Source of the DNA: Kocuria rhizophila DC2201
GTDB lineage: Bacteria; Actinomycetota; Actinomycetes; Actinomycetales; Micrococcaceae
Direction: 5' to 3'
Length of the DNA stretch: 64,000 bases
NCBI RefSeq assembly: GCF_000010285.1
Contig: NC_010617.1
Location: forward strand, 620,001 to 684,000
Shown here piece by piece: positions 60,654-64,000 of the stretch. Each line of letters opens with the position of its first letter. Within the stretch, counting starts at the first letter, position 1. The notes under the pieces were generated by a model. It was given only the letters and a program-made list of their open reading frames with translations. It made no database searches and had not been told where the DNA came from. The position numbers and the translations under genes were made by a program.

Positions 60654-60950
60654 ATGGCTATTGGATCCAAGGATCTGAACATGGACAACCTTGCGGCTCT
60701 TGACACCGGTGCCCTCACCGACCAGCTGCGCAAGTCCAAGGAAGAGCTGTTCAACCTGCGCTTCCAGGCTGCGACCGGTCAGCTCGAGAGCAACACCCGG
60801 CTGAAGTCCGTCAAGCGCGACATCGCCCGGATCTACACCGTCCTGCGCGAGCGCGAGCTCGGCATCCGCGAGGACGTGGCGCCGGCTGCCGCGAAGACCG
60901 AGAAGAAGGCCTCGAAGAAGGCTGCCAAGTCTGAGGATGATGCCAAGTGA
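60654..60950 (+). CDS. rpmC: 50S ribosomal protein L29
   Basis: L29 sits at the tunnel exit beside L23. The 98-residue protein is longer than the usual 60-70: a short N-terminal extension precedes the core ([39 protein letters not shown]) and an acidic/basic Ala-Lys tail (about 75-98) follows. The stop overlaps rpsQ by 4 nt. Confidence 0.96.
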   Translation: MAIGSKDLNMDNLAALDTGALTDQLRKSKEELFNLRFQAATGQLESNTRLKSVKRDIARIYTVLRERELGIREDVAPAAAKTEKKASKKAAKSEDDAK

Positions 60951-61234
60951 GCGAGCAGGTCAACAACGAAACGGCCGCGGCCGAGCGCGGTGACCGCAAG
61001 TCCCGCCAGGGCTACGTGGTCTCCGACAAGATGGACAAGACCGTGGTGGTCCAGGTCGAGGACCGCGTCAAGCACGCGCTCTACGGCAAGGTCCTGCGCA
61101 AGTCCAAGCGCGTGAAGGCCCACGACGAGGAGAACTCCTGCGGCGTGGGGGACCTCGTACGCATCGTCGAGACCCGTCCGCTGTCCGCCAACAAGAACTG
61201 GCGGGTCGTGGAGATCGTCGAGAAGGCCAAGTAG
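60947..61234 (+). CDS. rpsQ: 30S ribosomal protein S17
   Basis: S17 is a primary 16S-binding OB-fold protein. The 95-residue protein has a ~20-residue charged N-terminal extension, then [39 protein letters not shown] and [20 protein letters not shown]. The GTG start overlaps rpmC. Last gene of the S10 operon; a strong hairpin follows. Confidence 0.97.
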   Translation: MSEQVNNETAAAERGDRKSRQGYVVSDKMDKTVVVQVEDRVKHALYGKVLRKSKRVKAHDEENSCGVGDLVRIVETRPLSANKNWRVVEIVEKAK

Positions 61235-61255
61235 GTCCTTTCCGCGAGATCGTGT

Positions 61256-61292
61256 CTCAGCCCCCGTCCGGCACTGCCGGGCGGGGGCTGAG
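61256..61292 (+). terminator. S10 operon terminator
   Basis: CTCAGCCCCCG-CCGGC / GCCGG-CGGGGGCTGAG, a long near-perfect stem 22 nt after the rpsQ stop, closes the S10 operon before the spc promoter. Confidence 0.8.
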
Positions 61293-61319
61293 CCCGTTCC
61301 GGGGGAGGGCCCCGGCTGA

Positions 61320-61349
61320 TTGGAGTTCGCCCCCTGCATGCGGTAGATT
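61320..61349 (+). promoter_or_regulatory. spc operon promoter
   Basis: TTGGAG (61320-61325), 18-bp spacer, TAGATT (61344-61349). Start near 61356, about 380 nt upstream of rplN. Confidence 0.65.
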
Positions 61350-61355
61350 AGGCCG

Positions 61356-61736
61356 GTACGCGTGTCGTCACACGTGTGCCCTTCTGGCTTCGACCCTGCT
61401 GAGTCAGAATCCACGACCAACGCCGCGCCCTCGAGGTGCGTGCCCGTTGGCGGCAAGTCCCGCGGTCCGCCGCGGAAGGCGCCGCACCCGCTCGGTGCGA
61501 ACGCTGCGAGAACTTGCCCGTTGATTCTGCGCTCAGCACCGGATCCGGGCAGGGCAGCTCGGCGAGATCCCTCGCCCACATGTGCGATCACCGCGTGCAA
61601 ACTCCGCGCAGCGCCCCGGGCCCCTCCTACGGCCTCGGGGGACACCGTGGCGGGGAGCGTTCACACGACCACCGTTCCGCAAGGCTCGACATTCAGCAGG
61701 TTTGGATGAGAACCGGCGCGACGACAGGAGTATTCA
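61356..61736 (+). promoter_or_regulatory. Long 5' leader of the spc operon
   Basis: About 380 nt without a credible gene. CAGAATC (about 61405) can pair with GATTCTG (about 61521) over a long range, and GC-rich short repeats lie between. It occupies most of the 502-bp gene-free interval 61235-61736 and may be a structured regulatory leader. No known family is assigned. Confidence 0.35.
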
Positions 61737-62105
61737 GTGATTCAGCAGGAATCGCGGCTGCGGGTTGCCGACAACACGGGTGCGAAGGAAATTCTCACCA
61801 TCCGTGTGCTCGGTGGATCCGGACGCCGTTACGCAGGCATTGGTGACGTCATCGTCGCCACCGTCAAGGACGCCATCCCCGGCGGCAACGTCAAGAAGGG
61901 CGACGTTGTCAAGGCGGTTGTGGTCCGTACCAAGAAGCAGAGGCGCCGTCCCGACGGTTCCTACATCCGTTTCGACGAGAACGCCGCAGTGATCTTGAAG
62001 AACGACGGGGACCCCCGCGGCACGCGCATCTTCGGCCCCGTGGGCCGCGAGCTGCGCGACAAGAAGTTCATGAAGATCGTCTCGCTGGCTCCGGAGGTGC
62101 TCTGA
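61737..62105 (+). CDS. rplN: 50S ribosomal protein L14
   Basis: L14 forms an intersubunit bridge with 16S rRNA. The 122-residue protein begins [19 protein letters not shown] and has the signature [22 protein letters not shown] split here at VVRTKK. CAGGAG precedes GTG 61737. First gene of the spc operon. Confidence 0.97.
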   Translation: MIQQESRLRVADNTGAKEILTIRVLGGSGRRYAGIGDVIVATVKDAIPGGNVKKGDVVKAVVVRTKKQRRRPDGSYIRFDENAAVILKNDGDPRGTRIFGPVGRELRDKKFMKIVSLAPEVL

Positions 62106-62106
62106 C

Positions 62107-62445
62107 ATGGCTAAATTCAAGATCAAGACCGGCGACCTCGTGCAGGTCATCACCGGCAAGAACAAGGGCGAGCAGGGCAAGGTCCTGCGCGTGATCACCG
62201 AGACCTCCCGCGTGGTGGTCGAGGGTGTGAACGTCGTGACCAAGCACAAGCGCGCCAACGCCCAGGGCGAAGCCGGCGGCCTCGTCAAGTCCGAGGCTCC
62301 CATCCACATCTCCAACGTGATGCTCGGGGACCCGGAGACCGGCAAGCCGACCCGTGTGGGCTACCGCACCGAGACCGTGGAGCGCGACGGCAAGCAGAAG
62401 ACCGTCCGCGTTCGCGTGTCCAAGAGCACCGGCAAGGATCTGTGA
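62107..62445 (+). CDS. rplX: 50S ribosomal protein L24
   Basis: L24 initiates 50S assembly. The 112-residue protein has a KOW motif ([25 protein letters not shown]) and [20 protein letters not shown]. It lies 1 nt after rplN; the stop overlaps rplE (TGATG). Confidence 0.97.
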   Translation: MAKFKIKTGDLVQVITGKNKGEQGKVLRVITETSRVVVEGVNVVTKHKRANAQGEAGGLVKSEAPIHISNVMLGDPETGKPTRVGYRTETVERDGKQKTVRVRVSKSTGKDL

Positions 62446-63014
62446 TGAGCGAAACGACCGAAACCAAGTTCACCCCCCGGTTCAAGACCAAGTACCAGGA
62501 GACCGTTGCTCCGGCGCTTCAGGAGCAGTTCGGCTACGCGAACGTCATGGAGATGCCGCGCGTGGTCAAGGTCGTGGTCAACATGGGACTGGGCGAGGCG
62601 GCCAAGGACTCCAAGCTGGTGGACAACGCCATCAAGGACCTCACCGCCATCACCGGCCAGAAGCCCGTGATCAACCGTGCCAAGAAGTCCATCGCGCAGT
62701 TCAAGCTGCGTGAGGGCATGCCGATCGGCGCGCACGTCACCATGCGCGGCGACCGCATGTGGGAGTTCCTGGACCGCCTGGTCACGCTCGCGCTGCCGCG
62801 CATCCGTGACTTCCGTGGGCTGTCCGACCGTCACTTCGACGGCAACGGCAACTACACCTTCGGTCTGACGGAGCAGTCCATGTTCCACGAGATCGATCAG
62901 GACAAGATCGACCGCGTGCGTGGCATGGACATCACCGTGGTCACGTCCGCCAAGACCGACGACGAGGGTCGTGCGCTGCTCAAGGCGCTCGGCTTCCCGT
63001 TCAAGACCAACTAA
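62445..63014 (+). CDS. rplE: 50S ribosomal protein L5
   Basis: L5 binds 5S rRNA and contacts P-site tRNA. The 189-residue protein has [38 protein letters not shown] and [22 protein letters not shown] 62445 is preferred over the adjacent GTG 62442. It is followed by rpsH with no rpsN between. Confidence 0.97.
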   Translation: MSETTETKFTPRFKTKYQETVAPALQEQFGYANVMEMPRVVKVVVNMGLGEAAKDSKLVDNAIKDLTAITGQKPVINRAKKSIAQFKLREGMPIGAHVTMRGDRMWEFLDRLVTLALPRIRDFRGLSDRHFDGNGNYTFGLTEQSMFHEIDQDKIDRVRGMDITVVTSAKTDDEGRALLKALGFPFKTN

Positions 63015-63088
63015 TTCCATCGACGCCAGAAGGTCCCTGCGGGCTGCAACCGGCAGGGAAACCGTGGCGAGGAAGGGCTGAAGCCCAC

Positions 63089-63487
63089 ATGACAATGACA
63101 GATCCCGTCGCAGACATGCTGACGCGTCTGCGCAACGCGAACTCCGCCTACCACGACACCGTGAGCATGCCGTACTCCAAGCTGAAGGCTCGGATCGCGG
63201 AGATCCTCAAGGCCGAGGGCTACATCGCGGACTGGTCCGAGGAGCCCGCGCGGGTCGGCAAGACGCTGACCCTGTCGCTGAAGTTCGGGTCCAACCGTGA
63301 GCGCTCGATTGCTGGTGTGCGCCGCATCTCCAAGCCGGGCCTGCGCGTGTACGCGAAGTCCACGAACCTCCCCCGGGTGTTCGGCGGCCTCGGCATCGCG
63401 ATCCTCTCCACGTCCTCCGGACTGCTCACTGACAAGCAGGCCGGCAAGAAGGGCGTGGGCGGGGAAGTCCTCGCGTACGTCTGGTAA
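63089..63487 (+). CDS. rpsH: 30S ribosomal protein S8
   Basis: S8 is a primary 16S binder and the spc operon autorepressor in many bacteria. The 132-residue protein begins [17 protein letters not shown] and ends with [26 protein letters not shown] in the shorter recognised piece [22 protein letters not shown] is 11 nt upstream of ATG 63089. The 74-nt gap after rplE holds no gene. Confidence 0.97.
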   Translation: MTMTDPVADMLTRLRNANSAYHDTVSMPYSKLKARIAEILKAEGYIADWSEEPARVGKTLTLSLKFGSNRERSIAGVRRISKPGLRVYAKSTNLPRVFGGLGIAILSTSSGLLTDKQAGKKGVGGEVLAYVW

Positions 63488-63518
63488 CCGGTAGCACAGA
63501 AGAAGAAAGGAAGAAGAC

Positions 63519-64000
63519 ATGTCACGTATTGGACGTCTCCCGATCTCTGTGCCCGCCGGTGTGGAGGTTTCCGTGGACGGTTCCGCGGTGTCGGTCAAGG
63601 GCCCCAAGGGCACGCTGACCCACACTGTCTCGGCACCCATCACGGTGGTCGTGGAGGACGGCACCGTTCAGGTGTCCCGCCCCAACGACGAGCGCGAGTC
63701 CCGCTCCTTGCACGGTCTCACGCGTTCCCTGATCGCCAACATGATCCAGGGTGTGTCCGAGGGATACACCAAGCAGCTGGAGATCGTGGGCACGGGTTAC
63801 CGCGTGCAGGCCAAGGGGGCCGACCTGGAGTTCGCTCTGGGCTACAGCCACCCGGTTCCCTTCTCCGCGCCGGACGGCATCACGCTGTCCGTCGAGGGGA
63901 ACAACAAGGTCACCGTTTCCGGTATCGACAAGCAGCAGGTTGGCCAGGTCGCCGCGAAGATCCGCTCCCTGCGTCTGCCCGATCCCTACAAGGGCAAGGG
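63519..64000 (+). CDS. rplF: 50S ribosomal protein L6 (partial, cut by window end)
   Basis: L6 lies near the factor-binding site. The first 160 codons are present: [31 protein letters not shown], the repeat-domain junction [21 protein letters not shown] and [18 protein letters not shown], stopping just before the C-terminal ~18 residues. GAAAGGAAG precedes the ATG. Truncation is due to the window edge, not mutation. Confidence 0.95.
   Translation, partial: MSRIGRLPISVPAGVEVSVDGSAVSVKGPKGTLTHTVSAPITVVVEDGTVQVSRPNDERESRSLHGLTRSLIANMIQGVSEGYTKQLEIVGTGYRVQAKGADLEFALGYSHPVPFSAPDGITLSVEGNNKVTVSGIDKQQVGQVAAKIRSLRLPDPYKGK

Noticed and set aside
61362-61709. 115-codon open frame in the rplN leader
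   Set aside because: No ribosome-binding site, mixed Pro/Ala/Arg composition without a motif, and overlapping frames of similar length; treated as leader RNA.

Overview
The window is a 64-kb chromosomal segment from a high-GC actinobacterium, most likely Micrococcaceae and close to Kocuria. Evidence for this: uniformly GC-rich codon use; a mycothiol synthase (mshD), a GlnR-type regulator and a HadA/UPF0336 dehydratase gene; the tRNA-Trp-secE-nusG-rplK order; RpoB residue numbering that matches Mycobacterium; a TTG-initiated RpoB beginning MVASS; and several leaderless TANNNT-N6-8-ATG starts. Genus assignment is inference. I see no rRNA operon, insertion sequence, prophage or CRISPR.

Layout. 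(1) 1-18.0 kb holds housekeeping genes: tRNA-Met, a HadA/HadB-like dehydratase pair, murB, a PGPGW membrane protein; then on the minus strand asd, a GNAT protein, folA-thyA, a Nudix/SixA-type protein, mshD and glnR; then a membrane protein, a 35-residue membrane peptide, a nitrobindin and ygfZ; pfkA (minus), ppk2, a His-rich membrane protein with a PepSY protein, and an aminotransferase coupled to a small membrane protein. (2) 18.2-21.0 kb: tRNA-Trp, secE, nusG, rplK, rplA. (3) 21.1-29.3 kb: a tandem-GNAT protein and a molybdenum-cofactor cluster: moeA, moaD and moaA on minus, and moeA paralogue, moaC, a moaB-moaE fusion and fdhD on plus. (4) 29.3-30.6 kb: L10 leader, rplJ, rplL. (5) 31-36.2 kb: tandem glycine riboswitch, gcvP, gcvT, then a metallo-beta-lactamase-fold hydrolase. 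(6) 36.2-43.9 kb: rpoB, rpoC. (7) 44-50.7 kb: IclR regulator and protocatechuate genes pcaH, pcaG, pcaB, pcaD, pcaC, pcaI, pcaJ. (8) 50.7-55.4 kb: str operon rpsL-rpsG-fusA-tuf. (9) 55.5-61.3 kb: complete S10 operon rpsJ to rpsQ. (10) 61.3-64 kb: start of the spc operon, rplN-rplX-rplE-rpsH-rplF, with rplF cut by the window edge.

The architecture is a conserved ribosomal/RNA-polymerase backbone in which self-contained metabolic modules (Moco/FdhD, glycine cleavage, beta-ketoadipate) sit between ribosomal operons. The junctions carry strong hairpins or dedicated leaders: L10 leader, tandem glycine riboswitch, a terminator-like hairpin in the rpoB leader, and about 350-380-nt leaders before rpsJ and rplN. 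The Moco genes would make cofactor that FdhD prepares for a formate dehydrogenase not seen here. GcvP and GcvT need GcvH and Lpd from elsewhere. The pca enzymes convert protocatechuate to beta-ketoadipyl-CoA, and the last thiolase (pcaF) is not in the window.

No clearly novel defence or mobile system is visible. The points most worth a second look are the MoaB-MoaE fusion, the divergent leaderless moaA/moeA promoters, the IclR-type palindrome before pcaH, the rpoB leader hairpin and the 35-residue membrane peptide.
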